In this document: positions 10,272-20,056 of the stretch, piece by piece
Layout: each line of letters begins with the position of its first letter
How positions within the stretch are numbered: position 1 is the stretch's first letter
Source: SLJN01 sp964505385
Lineage (GTDB): Bacteria; Bacteroidota; Rhodothermia; Balneolales; Natronogracilivirgulaceae
Assembly: GCA_964505385.1 (NCBI GenBank)
Contig: CAZDIA010000002.1
Location: 1-64,000, forward strand
Length of the DNA: 64,000 bases
Reading direction: 5' to 3'
The notes under the pieces: model-generated
The model's input: only the letters and a program-made list of their open reading frames with translations
Told to the model about the DNA's origin: nothing
The model's database searches: none
Made by a program: the position numbers and the translations under genes

Positions 10272-13235
10272 ATGGTCAAAACTTTATTAATTTCTGCATT
10301 TGCGATAATAGTAGGGCTCAATCCTTTATCAATCATTAATGCCCAACCGGGTAACTTAGAGGGTGTGGTTACCGACAGCGAAGAAGGAGATCCGCTTATC
10401 GGTGTCAATATTATGATTCAGGGGACTGATTTCGGTACCTCGACCGACACTGAAGGCAGGTATGAAATCCAGGGAATCAGTTCCGGCGAATATACCTTGC
10501 GGGTAACGTATGTCGGTTATGAGGAAGCTCTCATAACCGGCGTGGAAATAGAATCCGGAGAAACCAAAGAACTTAATATCGAGATGCAACCCGAGGTGCT
10601 TTCCACTGAAGAGGAAGTGATGATTATCGGTGAACGTCCGATATTTGATATTGAACAAGCTTCAACCAGTACGGGTATGGACCGCGAGGACATTCGTGCC
10701 GCCAATGTTCGACAGGTTGATGAAGTAATTGGAATGCAGGCCGGTGTAATTCGTGACCCCTCCGGGATGTATATCAGGGGCGGCCGTGCCGAGGAAACCG
10801 GTTTTGAAGTGGATGGCGTTTCTGCACAGGATCCATTGTCTGGTACCGGCATGGGGCTTGATCTTGGTTCCGGAGCTCTCCAGGATGTCGAGGTTACAAC
10901 CGGCGGTATTGATGTCGAGCACGGTGGCGTTACCTCAGGAATGGTTTCAGTTGAAACCCGTACAGGTGGGGATGAGTTTTCCGGATACTTCTCTCATAAA
11001 AGGGACAATCTCGGGCAAAGCACAGATCGATCCAGTAACTTCTTTACTGATGTTTATGAGTTTAATATCGGTGGTCCGAGTTTATTAAATGAACATGTGC
11101 TTGATAATATCGGATTAGCCTTGCCGGGCGATCTCACATTTTTTGTGACTGGCCAGGCCAACCTTACCAACAATCACTTTGGCAACGCACCGGATAATCT
11201 TCAAACATCACTTATTGATAATGATAGTTTCTGGACCCCGCGTATGGACAACAGGTGGAGTGGTATGGGACGAATTACCTGGCGGCCGAGAAGTCATATG
11301 CGTATAGATGCAGCATATCAGCGCTCATTAACTGTTAATCAAAATACGCGAATGTTGCAGGTAGTGGGTGATGATACGCAAATACGCCCAGGCTATCAGT
11401 TTTTTCATTCACTTAATCTGGATAATGCCAATACATACACTCACGATAGTAAACTTGCATATGTGAAGTGGACGCACACGCTGGATTCAAACACGTATTA
11501 TGATGTTCAGTTCAGCAGGCTTTTTACACGGCTGCGCACTGATGTTAACGGTAGAGACTGGAGACCCGAGCGTGTAGATGGTGATTTTGACGCTGAAAGT
11601 ATTGTAACACCACCAGTGGATGAGTTTGAAACCGGCCAGGATTTTCGATATGTATTGCCGGGACCGGGCCTTGCCAATAACGAAGGCCTCGCGAGCCTTT
11701 GGCACGATCACTATGCCGAAGATTATACCCTGCAAGGTTCATTTACCCGCTATTTCTTTGATCAGGAGAATCGGTTACGGGTAGGCTTTGAAATGAAATT
11801 TCTGGACTATCAGTGGATTGACATTGAACGACCGTGGGTAGGAGCCCCGATCGCTATAGGCGAAGGAGTGGATGAGGACGACGCTTTTACCCAGACGCAA
11901 CGCCTTGGTGAATCCAGCGACATTTGGCAGGTAGAGCCCCGCCAGGGTGCCTTTTACATTAGCGATCAGGTTCGCTATCGTGGATTGATTGCGAATTTAG
12001 GTGTTCGCCTTGAATACTGGTTCCCCGGGCAATTTGTCGACGATGCGGTTGATAATCCTGATGCGCCGATTCCCGACGAGGTAAGGGACGACTATATGGA
12101 TTCAACTCACAACTTTTTTGGCAACCGTTTCAAAGCAAGATTACTGCCGAGAATAAGTGTTTCATTCCCGGTGCGTGAAAACCAGATGATGTATTTCAAC
12201 TACGGACATCAAACTAAACTGCCGCACCCGTCTCATATTTATACAGGTTTAGACCCGTTTTACCAGGATCAGTCGTTCATGGCCGAGCTTGGAAACCCCA
12301 ATCTTGACCCGGAAGTCGATATTTCTTATGAAGTGGGTCTGCGAAATCAGCTCACGGCCAACGATGCTTTGAACATTTCAGCTTTCTGGAACGACAAATA
12401 TGATTTTATTACTTCAGAGCGCCTGTTGATCGAAGATGCAACCGGCAGGGAAGTTGAGCGGGCTTATCGTGTTAACGGTGATTTTGCAAGGGTACGCGGT
12501 GTTGAAGCAACTTACATCAAAAGATATGCTGATTGGTTCCGCGGCACGCTTACGGCAACCTATTCAAGAGCCGAAGGCCTTAGCTCCACATCCAATGATG
12601 CTCTCAGAGATATCATTGTTGGCGGCCAGGCGTTCGGTTCGAATGTAGAAACTCCGCTCGCCTGGGATCGCCCCTGGGATATTACTGCAAGAGTTAACAT
12701 CACTTATGATCGTGAAAACAACTTGTTTGACTTACCGGGACTGAACCAGTTTCGGGTATTCCTGTCAGGTAATTATAGGAGCGGCATACGCTATACGCCA
12801 AATGAATTCATAGATAATCAGCGTCATCCGATTACGGGAGAGCGTAATTGGCGGCCAATTTATGAGCGGAGCACCGACCCGTCAGACCGCTTCTCAGAAG
12901 GTGGCACCGCATGGTGGAATTTTGATTTTAACCTCCAAAAGTGGTTCGAACTCGGAGGTACGGAAATGACCATGTTTCTTGAGATTTCCAATCTGTTCAA
13001 TAATCAAAACCCGGCAATCATTAACCCTGTTACCGGAGAGGGTTACCGCGAGGATTATCCTGAATCACAGGAGGAGCTTGAAGCACTCAGGGACGACCGC
13101 TCTTATGATGTACCGGCAAATGTTCGGGATCCCCGGTATGTTGATCCCCGCGATAATAACCGCCCTGATTATCTCAATCCGGCAAACTTTCTGGAACCGC
13201 GACACATCATGTTCGGATTGTCATTTGAATTCTGA
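10272..13235 (+). CDS. TonB-dependent receptor with CarboxypepD_reg-like domain
   Basis: The start ATG at 10272 gives a clean signal peptide (to INAQ, ~24 residues) and 987 residues; an upstream extension into the previous gene is not credible. An N-terminal carboxypeptidase-regulatory-like beta domain (about 28-110) is followed by a plug domain (about 125-235, with the typical MYIRGGR and DGV segments). A long barrel ends in Phe, as expected for BAM-dependent insertion. It would import a ligand across the outer membrane using TonB/ExbBD energy. The 4-base spacing from the lipoprotein gene indicates translational coupling. No SusD homologue lies next to it, so its ligand cannot be inferred by analogy with glycan systems; oligopeptides or metal chelates are equally possible. 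Confidence 0.92.
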   Translation: MVKTLLISAFAIIVGLNPLSIINAQPGNLEGVVTDSEEGDPLIGVNIMIQGTDFGTSTDTEGRYEIQGISSGEYTLRVTYVGYEEALITGVEIESGETKELNIEMQPEVLSTEEEVMIIGERPIFDIEQASTSTGMDREDIRAANVRQVDEVIGMQAGVIRDPSGMYIRGGRAEETGFEVDGVSAQDPLSGTGMGLDLGSGALQDVEVTTGGIDVEHGGVTSGMVSVETRTGGDEFSGYFSHKRDNLGQSTDRSSNFFTDVYEFNIGGPSLLNEHVLDNIGLALPGDLTFFVTGQANLTNNHFGNAPDNLQTSLIDNDSFWTPRMDNRWSGMGRITWRPRSHMRIDAAYQRSLTVNQNTRMLQVVGDDTQIRPGYQFFHSLNLDNANTYTHDSKLAYVKWTHTLDSNTYYDVQFSRLFTRLRTDVNGRDWRPERVDGDFDAESIVTPPVDEFETGQDFRYVLPGPGLANNEGLASLWHDHYAEDYTLQGSFTRYFFDQENRLRVGFEMKFLDYQWIDIERPWVGAPIAIGEGVDEDDAFTQTQRLGESSDIWQVEPRQGAFYISDQVRYRGLIANLGVRLEYWFPGQFVDDAVDNPDAPIPDEVRDDYMDSTHNFFGNRFKARLLPRISVSFPVRENQMMYFNYGHQTKLPHPSHIYTGLDPFYQDQSFMAELGNPNLDPEVDISYEVGLRNQLTANDALNISAFWNDKYDFITSERLLIEDATGREVERAYRVNGDFARVRGVEATYIKRYADWFRGTLTATYSRAEGLSSTSNDALRDIIVGGQAFGSNVETPLAWDRPWDITARVNITYDRENNLFDLPGLNQFRVFLSGNYRSGIRYTPNEFIDNQRHPITGERNWRPIYERSTDPSDRFSEGGTAWWNFDFNLQKWFELGGTEMTMFLEISNLFNNQNPAIINPVTGEGYREDYPESQEELEALRDDRSYDVPANVRDPRYVDPRDNNRPDYLNPANFLEPRHIMFGLSFEF

Positions 13236-13270
13236 TAACTGAAATTTTTTGATAGTAACTTCCCTTGCTA

Positions 13271-14296
13271 ATGTATTTTCTACGCTTACTCTTATTATTC
13301 TTCATCTTAATACTGTTGCCGGCTGCATCCTTCGGTCAGTTATTGCCGGGATTTGGCGAAGCACGGTCGGGCACCTCCGGGTTTCAATACCTGCAAATCG
13401 GAGTTGATGCGCGTTCTTCCGCAATGGGATTTTCAAGTGTTGCGGATGCTGATGATGCATCCGGGCTTTACTGGAACCCCGCGATGACAGCTCAGCTTGA
13501 CAATTCGCAGGCGATCATCGGACACACCCAATATTTTGCAGACATCTCCATGAACTATGTCGGATATGTGCACCGCATCAGAGATTTCTCAATAGGCGCA
13601 TCACTGCAAATGCTGGATTCCGGAGAAATGGAGGAAACCACCGAACTGCAGCGAACGGGCACGGGTCGTAATTTTCGCACCATTCACCTTGCTGCCGGAC
13701 TCACGGTCGGGCAGGAGCTGAGTTCACTTTTTAGTTATGGAGTAACGGTAAAATATCTTAACGAACGAATTGAGGAAGTTACTACTCAAACTGCCTTGGT
13801 TGATGTCGGCTTTTTCTACCGGGTCGGGGATACCGGCCTGAGATTTGCCGTTGGTTTGAATCACTTCGGCCTTGATGCTACCCCTGGTGGAGATACCCGA
13901 AGACGTCCCGGGCCAAATGAAAGTGACGCCGAAACCGATGATGATGGATATATTGTGTATGATGAATTTTCATCTATTTCACCGCCAACAACCTTTATAA
14001 TTGGCTCCGCTTTTGATGTTTTGGATCGTAACGGAACAATCTTGACTCTAACCGGGCAGGTTACAAACCCGGCAGATTCTCAGGAGCAATTTAGCCTTGG
14101 AACAGAATTGAATTATCTCAACCGGTTTTTTATCCGGGGTGGATATGAATTCAGTACGGATGAAGCGTATCTCCCGTCGTTTGGAGCGGGGTTCAGATTT
14201 CCACTCTACGACTATGCCGTAAGAGCCGACTATGGCTTTAACACCAGAGAATATCTGGGAAGTATGCACCGAATTTCCTTAAGATTTGATTTATAA
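13271..14296 (+). CDS. PorV/PorQ-family outer-membrane protein
   Basis: About 341 residues from the ATG at 13271 (a TTG two codons earlier is possible). A signal peptide ends at FGQ. The following pattern, with ARSSAMG, the GLYWNPA motif and repeated amphipathic strands, is typical of PorV/PorQ-family beta-barrels. PorV works with the type IX machinery to deliver cargo to the surface. Here the gene sits in an operon with two sorting-domain proteins and a receptor, so a dedicated cargo-docking or assembly role is a reasonable inference. It begins 35 bases after the receptor stop and ends one base before the next start codon. Confidence 0.82.
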   Translation: MYFLRLLLLFFILILLPAASFGQLLPGFGEARSGTSGFQYLQIGVDARSSAMGFSSVADADDASGLYWNPAMTAQLDNSQAIIGHTQYFADISMNYVGYVHRIRDFSIGASLQMLDSGEMEETTELQRTGTGRNFRTIHLAAGLTVGQELSSLFSYGVTVKYLNERIEEVTTQTALVDVGFFYRVGDTGLRFAVGLNHFGLDATPGGDTRRRPGPNESDAETDDDGYIVYDEFSSISPPTTFIIGSAFDVLDRNGTILTLTGQVTNPADSQEQFSLGTELNYLNRFFIRGGYEFSTDEAYLPSFGAGFRFPLYDYAVRADYGFNTREYLGSMHRISLRFDL

Positions 14297-14297
14297 T

Positions 14298-15599
14298 ATG
14301 TTTAAGACTCTGATTTCCAATAGACTAATTTTGTTAACGCTGTTTCCGGTTTTATTAATTATACAAGCCGGCTGCGATTCTATTTTCGGAACCAAAGGGG
14401 ATGAAACTACCGATGAAGTATTCGATGAGGGTAGAATAGATCCGGATTTGATTCTCGATGAAGTCGGCTATGCCGCGCTGTTGCCTTTCTGGGAAGACTT
14501 CGTGGAGCCTACAGATGTTTTTGTGGGTTATGATGAGCTTGTTTATATAACCGACAAAGTTGGGCTGCATCTGCTTGATCGGGCCGGCCGCCATTATGAA
14601 ACTATAGAACTTGACGGAGCTGTTGCTGTTACCCAGGATCGTGACCTCAATGTGTATGTATCTGCCAGGTTCGATACCGTCGTAACAGCTGTAGACGAAG
14701 ACATAGAATGGAGCTTGCCGGCAATCTATAAATTCCGCGATATAAATAAGGAAGACCCGCAATTGGTTGATCGTGTGGTTCATCCGTTTGATGATGCCAG
14801 CCAGCCCACTGGTTCAACTCAACGCGCCCGTCTTGACCGGGAAAGCCCGAATAACGATGAATTTGTAGAATTTACAGGTCTTGCCGCACTCTCGGATAAT
14901 ACGCTATATGCTACACGAAGAGGTCCACTTAATCAAATCGGTCAAGCTGTTGCACCTGACAATACGATGATGATTTTTGATGAGGATTCAGATGGCACTA
15001 TGCGCAATACAAGCCAGGTAAGAGCATTGAATCCGGCATCGCCGTCATTAATCAGTGCGGTTGGCCCAAGTGCAATAACCACATTTGCAACGCCTCCGCA
15101 AAGCGAGACTGTTGATGATGATTTGAGCTTTCTGATCGCACAGGCTGATACCACCACTTCCGTCTCTTTCCGCGTGCTTTGGATTAATGCTGAGATGACT
15201 CCGGACGGTCTTGAATATTCACCCAATACAGAACTGCTGGACACCGATACCAGCCGCGCAGACCGTTTTTTGTATGAAGAAGAACGTTTCAGAGAACCCA
15301 GCGGGCTTGCTTTTTCTGGTGATGGCCGCGGCCATATATTTGTTACTGACACCGCCACAGACAGTCTCTATCTGTTCCAGACAAGCGGTGTTGAGGGAGT
15401 GAACCCTCCGGCCGGTTCTACAGTCGACCGCCCGATTTCCGTTTCTTTTGGTGGCACCGGCTCTGGTCCAAGAGAGTTCAGAAACCCGAGTGGCGTCGCG
15501 TATTTCCATCCGGACGGTAGTGGAGACCCCACGGTCTTCGTAGCCGATACCGGCAATGACCGCATCGCCCGTTATCGACTCAACACCGATTTTGAATAA
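14298..15599 (+). CDS. NHL-repeat (six-bladed propeller) lipoprotein
   Basis: The start ATG at 14298 lies one base after the previous stop. The signal is a lipoprotein one (LLIIQAGC, lipid Cys near residue 25). The mature part has propeller-like blades: segments with LVYITD, LHLLDR and, near the C-terminus, GHIFVTDTATDSLYLF and VFVADTGNDRIARY, which are NHL signatures. About 433 residues. As the last gene of the receptor locus it is probably a periplasm- or surface-facing binding propeller. Ligand unknown. Confidence 0.8.
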   Translation: MFKTLISNRLILLTLFPVLLIIQAGCDSIFGTKGDETTDEVFDEGRIDPDLILDEVGYAALLPFWEDFVEPTDVFVGYDELVYITDKVGLHLLDRAGRHYETIELDGAVAVTQDRDLNVYVSARFDTVVTAVDEDIEWSLPAIYKFRDINKEDPQLVDRVVHPFDDASQPTGSTQRARLDRESPNNDEFVEFTGLAALSDNTLYATRRGPLNQIGQAVAPDNTMMIFDEDSDGTMRNTSQVRALNPASPSLISAVGPSAITTFATPPQSETVDDDLSFLIAQADTTTSVSFRVLWINAEMTPDGLEYSPNTELLDTDTSRADRFLYEEERFREPSGLAFSGDGRGHIFVTDTATDSLYLFQTSGVEGVNPPAGSTVDRPISVSFGGTGSGPREFRNPSGVAYFHPDGSGDPTVFVADTGNDRIARYRLNTDFE

Positions 15600-15780
15600 A
15601 TCATAGCTTCTCTTATCGGCGGTTTATCTATTTCTATCTGTATTATACATTCGAGGACTTCATCTTGTCGGTGGAGTCCTGTTTTGTTTAAAGTGGTAAA
15701 TTCTCATGTTAACCGGTAATTTATCTGCTGATTGTTCGTGAATCGGATTTTACACATCAGTAATCCGGAAAGTAATTTTC

Positions 15781-16776
15781 ATGCGTACTCTTGAAGATCA
15801 GATATTTGATCCAGGCATCCCATTTGAAGACAAAGCGTTAGAAGTATTCCGGTATCAGGTTAAGCATGTTGAGCCCTACCGGAAGTTTGTTGAAACGTTG
15901 TACGGCAAAAACTACTCTCCGAAGCAACTTGAGGATATCCCGCTGGTTCCCGTTGAACTTTTCCGTGAAATACCGGTAATGAGTGATGAATTTGAAAAAC
16001 CGGAACTGCTTTTTTTCAGCAGCGGTACATCTTCTATGAAAAAAAGCCGGCATCATGTGGCCAAAGCATCGCTATATGAGAGGGCAATCAGCATGGGTTT
16101 TGATTCGACCTACGGTATTCGGGATCCGCTGATACTGGCCTACACGCCCGGATATAATGATAATCCGAAATCTTCTCTGATCTATATGATCCGGTATTTG
16201 ATTGACAGAGACAAAAGCGGTGCCAGCAAATTTCTGGATGTAAAAAATCCTCCCGATGAATCATACATTTATAAATTATACGAAAATGAAGAGCGGCCGA
16301 TTCTTCTGTTTGGCGCTGCTTTCGGATTGCTGGACTGGATTGAGAAACAGGATATTACCCTGCCGGAGGAAACTATAGTCATGGAGACAGGGGGGATGAA
16401 AACGCACCGGCGCGAAATGACCAAAGACGAGTTAAGGCAGCAACTGTCTGAAGGATTTCATATCAGCCCGGAAAAAATACATTCCGAGTATGGTATGACG
16501 GAAATGCTCAGTCAGGCATATGCCGACGGTGATATGTGGTTTAAGCCGTCTCCTACATTAAGAGTGACAGTAAAGGATAAGAATGCGCCGGATCAGAATG
16601 TTGATTATGGGAAAGAAGGCCTTGTAGGTATTTTCGATCTGGCAAATTTATACAGTTGTTCATTTTTTCAAACGGAAGACCTTGGAATTCTCAACGAGGA
16701 TCATTCATTTCAGATACTGGGACGCTCCACCGGCGGGGCGTTAAGAGGGTGCAATTTTTTAATTGAAGAAGATTGA
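15781..16776 (+). CDS. LuxE-like acyl-protein synthetase / PaaK-type adenylating enzyme
   Basis: 331 residues. It shows the adenylate-forming signature SSGTSS near residues 80-85 and YGMTE near 240, as in the LuxE/PaaK group, which activates carboxylic acids as acyl-AMP and transfers them to Cys or CoA. Its stop overlaps the start of a LuxC-like reductase by 4 bases, so the two products likely act in sequence to turn an acyl group into an aldehyde. No luxAB luciferase genes are near, so light production is not implied. An intergenic stretch of 181 bases separates it from the receptor locus. The natural acyl substrate is unknown. Confidence 0.82.
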   Translation: MRTLEDQIFDPGIPFEDKALEVFRYQVKHVEPYRKFVETLYGKNYSPKQLEDIPLVPVELFREIPVMSDEFEKPELLFFSSGTSSMKKSRHHVAKASLYERAISMGFDSTYGIRDPLILAYTPGYNDNPKSSLIYMIRYLIDRDKSGASKFLDVKNPPDESYIYKLYENEERPILLFGAAFGLLDWIEKQDITLPEETIVMETGGMKTHRREMTKDELRQQLSEGFHISPEKIHSEYGMTEMLSQAYADGDMWFKPSPTLRVTVKDKNAPDQNVDYGKEGLVGIFDLANLYSCSFFQTEDLGILNEDHSFQILGRSTGGALRGCNFLIEED

Positions 16777-17858
16777 AGCTGAACGAAAGAATAGCAACAA
16801 TTTGTGAATCCATTCAGAGCTGGCTTTCTGACGACACAGGTAGCCTTTCAGTGGCAATTGATAAAGCTGTTGATGAAGGGCATCAGCGGCGCGATGTATT
16901 TCACCGGCTCCGGGAAGTGGAGCGAACCGTCACTAAAGACGCTTTGAAGAAATGGGCAGAAAATGCAGGAGTAACTGATGAAGGTGTTGCCAATAAGGAA
17001 ACCTCCCGCATACTTTGTTTGCATTCCGGAAATTTACCGCTTGTTGGCCTGCAAGATATTATTGCTGTGCTGGTTAGCGGTTTTGGGTTCACGGGTAAAA
17101 TCTCCCGCCGGGATGCCGCACTCACAACCGGTATGCTGCAATCTCTTTCGGAACACGGATTTTCAGACACAATTATTTTTGATACGAATCTCAGTTACTT
17201 GTCATTAAATAACATCGATGGCGTATTATTCTCCGGATCCGAAGAAACGGTACCTGAGGTGTGGAAGCAACTGCATGAGCTTGGTTGTGAGTGTCAGCCC
17301 GAAAACCGGCTCATTCGAACTGCGGCGTATTCAATCGCATGGATGGAGAGATGTTCGGATAGTGATTTTCATAATCTTAGTGAAAGTATTCTTCGCTACC
17401 AGGGAAACGGTTGTCGCTCAGTTAAAGCCATTTTGAGTCCATACGGACTCGATGAAGTTGAACCGCAGTTACGGGCTGCAATTGAAAACCGGATGGATGA
17501 AAATGATCCGTCGAATAATGAGATGGTACAGCGTGAATTCGCTTTTGCCCGGGCTACCGGCAAAGCGGCTATACCTGCCGGACTTTTTTTAATTCGATCT
17601 GATGAGGATCTTCCGCAAACTCCGTGTGTGATCACGTGGATAAAAGGCAATCGGGAGCTTCCCGGCAAAATCCTGGAGGATCAACATCATCTTATTCAAA
17701 ATCTATATGTTGAGGATGATCAGGTAATCGATAAGCATGGTTTGCCTGCCGAAAAATGCGATTTGCTTGCCAATGCACAATCTCCCGGCATTGATTGGCG
17801 CCCTGATGGAACTGATCCACTGAAGTGGTTAGCGCAATTAGCATCGGGCGCAAGGTGA
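16773..17858 (+). CDS. LuxC-like acyl-CoA/acyl-protein reductase
   Basis: 361 residues starting at a TTG that overlaps the upstream stop (TTGA). Coupling supports this unusual start, and no ATG fits. The protein matches the LuxC family (acyl-CoA reductase, aldehyde dehydrogenase-like fold). SGNLPLVG near residue 85 is the substrate/cofactor loop, and Cys214 in GNGCRS is the likely catalytic cysteine that forms the thioester. Reaction by family: fatty acyl donor plus NADPH to fatty aldehyde. It pairs with the LuxE-like gene in one transcription unit. Physiological role in non-luminous bacteria is not established. Confidence 0.82.
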   Translation: MKLNERIATICESIQSWLSDDTGSLSVAIDKAVDEGHQRRDVFHRLREVERTVTKDALKKWAENAGVTDEGVANKETSRILCLHSGNLPLVGLQDIIAVLVSGFGFTGKISRRDAALTTGMLQSLSEHGFSDTIIFDTNLSYLSLNNIDGVLFSGSEETVPEVWKQLHELGCECQPENRLIRTAAYSIAWMERCSDSDFHNLSESILRYQGNGCRSVKAILSPYGLDEVEPQLRAAIENRMDENDPSNNEMVQREFAFARATGKAAIPAGLFLIRSDEDLPQTPCVITWIKGNRELPGKILEDQHHLIQNLYVEDDQVIDKHGLPAEKCDLLANAQSPGIDWRPDGTDPLKWLAQLASGAR

Positions 17859-18082
17859 TCAGAAATCATTTGGCCTGAGTTCGATTCTAAATCAGCAGTA
17901 TGTTAGCACTAATACCTTGGTGAAACTGCCCATTTTGTCTAACCACAACGGGCACTAAGTTTTTTTAAAATTATTCTTTGTTTTACGACAAGTGCCATAA
18001 CTAACATCCTGACAATTACTCACAAAAACCCTGAAAATTAAAATAATCAAATTCAGGCCTTAAGCCTTTTGATCATTTGATT

Positions 18083-18871
18083 TCAGAATACAACTCTTTT
18101 GTGCATCTTCTGAACGGCGACGGTAATCAGCAATCCTCCAACACCTATAAGGTAAGGTGCACTGATAAGCCAGGCACTCAGGTCTCCGGTGGCGCAGCCC
18201 CGCATTAACTGCACTCCGTGATAAAGAGGAGTTGCATACGCTATCCATACAAGAAAGTCGGGGAACCGATCGGCTACCGGAAAGAAGATGTCGCTGAATA
18301 AAAACAGGGGAGTGATGAAGAGCGTGAAGTAGTAGGTATAAAAATCAATGGTATGTATGAAAGAAGTATAGGCCAGGCCGATTGAAGCAAAGCAGAAACC
18401 GATCAGCATGATAGCAACCGGTGCCAGTAGCATTTCGGGAATCAGGGGCACTCCAAAGAAAAATGTGATGAACATGAAAATACTGCCGTAAATGAAGGAG
18501 CGGGTCATCGCCCACATCAACTCACCGATAATTACATCTTTCATGGAGATGCGGGTGGCGATCATGGCGTCGTAAATTTGACGGAAAACCAGCTTTACGT
18601 ATACATTGTAAGTAGTCTCAAAAGCGGCTCCGTTCATTGCAGATGCTGCAACGAGCCCGGGCGCTATGAAAACGACATACCCCTGTTCAAAATCACCTCC
18701 CGCTGCTATATATGCACCCAGCCCGATACCAATGCCAAGCAGGTAAAACACAGGTTCAAAAAAATGTGGAAGCAGAGAGTAATACCACTTCTTTCTGTAG
18801 GTGCGCGCATTTCGTTCCCAAATACGAAAAGCACTTTTCAGCCGGATAGGTTGATCCGTCAATTCTGCCAT
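18083..18871 (-). CDS. ABC-2 type transporter permease (NodJ-like)
   Basis: 262 residues with six predicted membrane segments (first around residues 37-60, last near 240-258). Family resemblance is to the NodJ/DrrB type of ABC-2 exporters. It begins 3 bases after the stop of the ATPase gene upstream on the same strand, so the two form one exporter. NodIJ-like exporters move lipo-oligosaccharides or hydrophobic drugs, but no substrate can be assigned here. Confidence 0.88.
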   Translation of the reverse strand: MAELTDQPIRLKSAFRIWERNARTYRKKWYYSLLPHFFEPVFYLLGIGIGLGAYIAAGGDFEQGYVVFIAPGLVAASAMNGAAFETTYNVYVKLVFRQIYDAMIATRISMKDVIIGELMWAMTRSFIYGSIFMFITFFFGVPLIPEMLLAPVAIMLIGFCFASIGLAYTSFIHTIDFYTYYFTLFITPLFLFSDIFFPVADRFPDFLVWIAYATPLYHGVQLMRGCATGDLSAWLISAPYLIGVGGLLITVAVQKMHKRVVF

Positions 18872-18874
18872 TAT

Positions 18875-19804
18875 TTATTCTCTGAGTGTTCTGCCGGTGA
18901 GATTCAAAAATACGTCTTCGAGGTTTCCGGGACGTTGGTAAATATTACCGGAGTCGATCCCGAAACGGGTCAGCGCCCTGGTGAGCGAATAGCCATCATC
19001 ACTGTAAAAGCTGATGCGATCCATCCCGGTTTGATAATATCTGAACCCTTGCTTTTTAATCCATTCGGTGAACTTTTCTTTTTGTATTCCGTTGAGGCGA
19101 ATTTCAACAACATCACGGCTTGCCTGATCTGTAACAAGTTTTCTGGGCTGTCCCTCAGCTTTAATCCGGCCGTAGTCCATGATATATAAATAATCGGCAA
19201 GTCTTTCGGCCTCATCCATATAATGTGTGCTCAACAAAATGGTTACACCTTGATTTTTTAACTCTTCAAGTTTATCCCATAAGGTAATGCGAACCTGTGG
19301 GTCAAGACCGGTGGTCGGTTCATCCAGTATCAGTATGTCGGGATTATTCATTAGCCCGCGGGCAAGTGTTAATCTTCGTTTCATCCCTCCGGACAGGGAA
19401 CGAATATCGGATTCTGTTTTACCTGATAACTCCATGAAATCCAGAAATTCATCAGCCCTTCTTGCAGCTGTTTCTTGGTCAATGTCATTGAAGCGGGCGT
19501 ACACTATCAAGTTTTCACGCACGGAGAGTTCTTCATCAAGATTATCGATTTGAGGAATTACTCCAAGCCGGGCACGGATTTTCCGATCATCCCGGCCTGT
19601 TTGCATTCCCAGCACCGTTAGCTTCCCGGAAGTAACAGGGGTTACTTGACAGATCATTCGCATAGTTGTGGTTTTACCGGCGCCGTTAGGTCCAAGCAAT
19701 CCGTAGAATCCACCTCTGTTAACTTTGAATGCAATATTGTCGACAGCGGTCACATTGCCGTATTGTTTGGTAAGATTCTCAGCTATGATTACCGTATCGC
19801 TCAT
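18875..19804 (-). CDS. ABC transporter ATP-binding protein (NodI/DrrA-like)
   Basis: 309 residues. The Walker A motif GPNGAGKTT is at residues 38-46, the signature LSGGM at 137-141, and Walker B ILILDEPTTGLDP near 157-169, followed by the switch His in LSTHYMDEAERL. The C-terminal ~80 residues are the extension seen in drug/lipo-oligosaccharide exporters. It is the first gene of a two-gene minus-strand operon with the permease. Confidence 0.92.
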   Translation of the reverse strand: MSDTVIIAENLTKQYGNVTAVDNIAFKVNRGGFYGLLGPNGAGKTTTMRMICQVTPVTSGKLTVLGMQTGRDDRKIRARLGVIPQIDNLDEELSVRENLIVYARFNDIDQETAARRADEFLDFMELSGKTESDIRSLSGGMKRRLTLARGLMNNPDILILDEPTTGLDPQVRITLWDKLEELKNQGVTILLSTHYMDEAERLADYLYIMDYGRIKAEGQPRKLVTDQASRDVVEIRLNGIQKEKFTEWIKKQGFRYYQTGMDRISFYSDDGYSLTRALTRFGIDSGNIYQRPGNLEDVFLNLTGRTLRE

Positions 19805-19915
19805 GAGGTAGATATTGGACTTGAATCAGGAATTGCAACGTCAATCATAATATTTTGGTTCGGATCACGGATATAAATTGAAAATATGAAAATTTGTGAA
19901 TGCTGCTATCAGAGT

Positions 19916-20056
19916 TAGGTAATTGGGTGATTAAGGTAATTAAGGTAATTTAGGTAATTGGGTAATTGGATAGTTGGATGAATTGAGGTATTTATCACTT
20001 AGCCTGAATTCCTTAATTACCTCAATTACCCTAATTACCCTAATTACCCCAATTCC
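19916..20056. repeat. Inverted array of GGTAATT-type units
   Basis: The left arm holds repeated ggtaatt units spaced 8-9 bases apart (19916-19978). The right arm holds the complementary aattacc units in a 9-base rhythm (20010-20052). The two arms could pair into a long imperfect hairpin. The rest of the 467-base gap before sppA is AT-rich, with a fragment of the accacagag motif near 20110. Confidence 0.75.

Noticed and set aside
15781..17858. A bioluminescence (lux) operon
   Set aside because: Only LuxE-like and LuxC-like genes are present; luxA, luxB and luxD are missing.
18578..19189. 203-codon plus-strand frame
   Set aside because: It is antisense across the boundary of the ABC transporter genes, which have all motifs on the minus strand.
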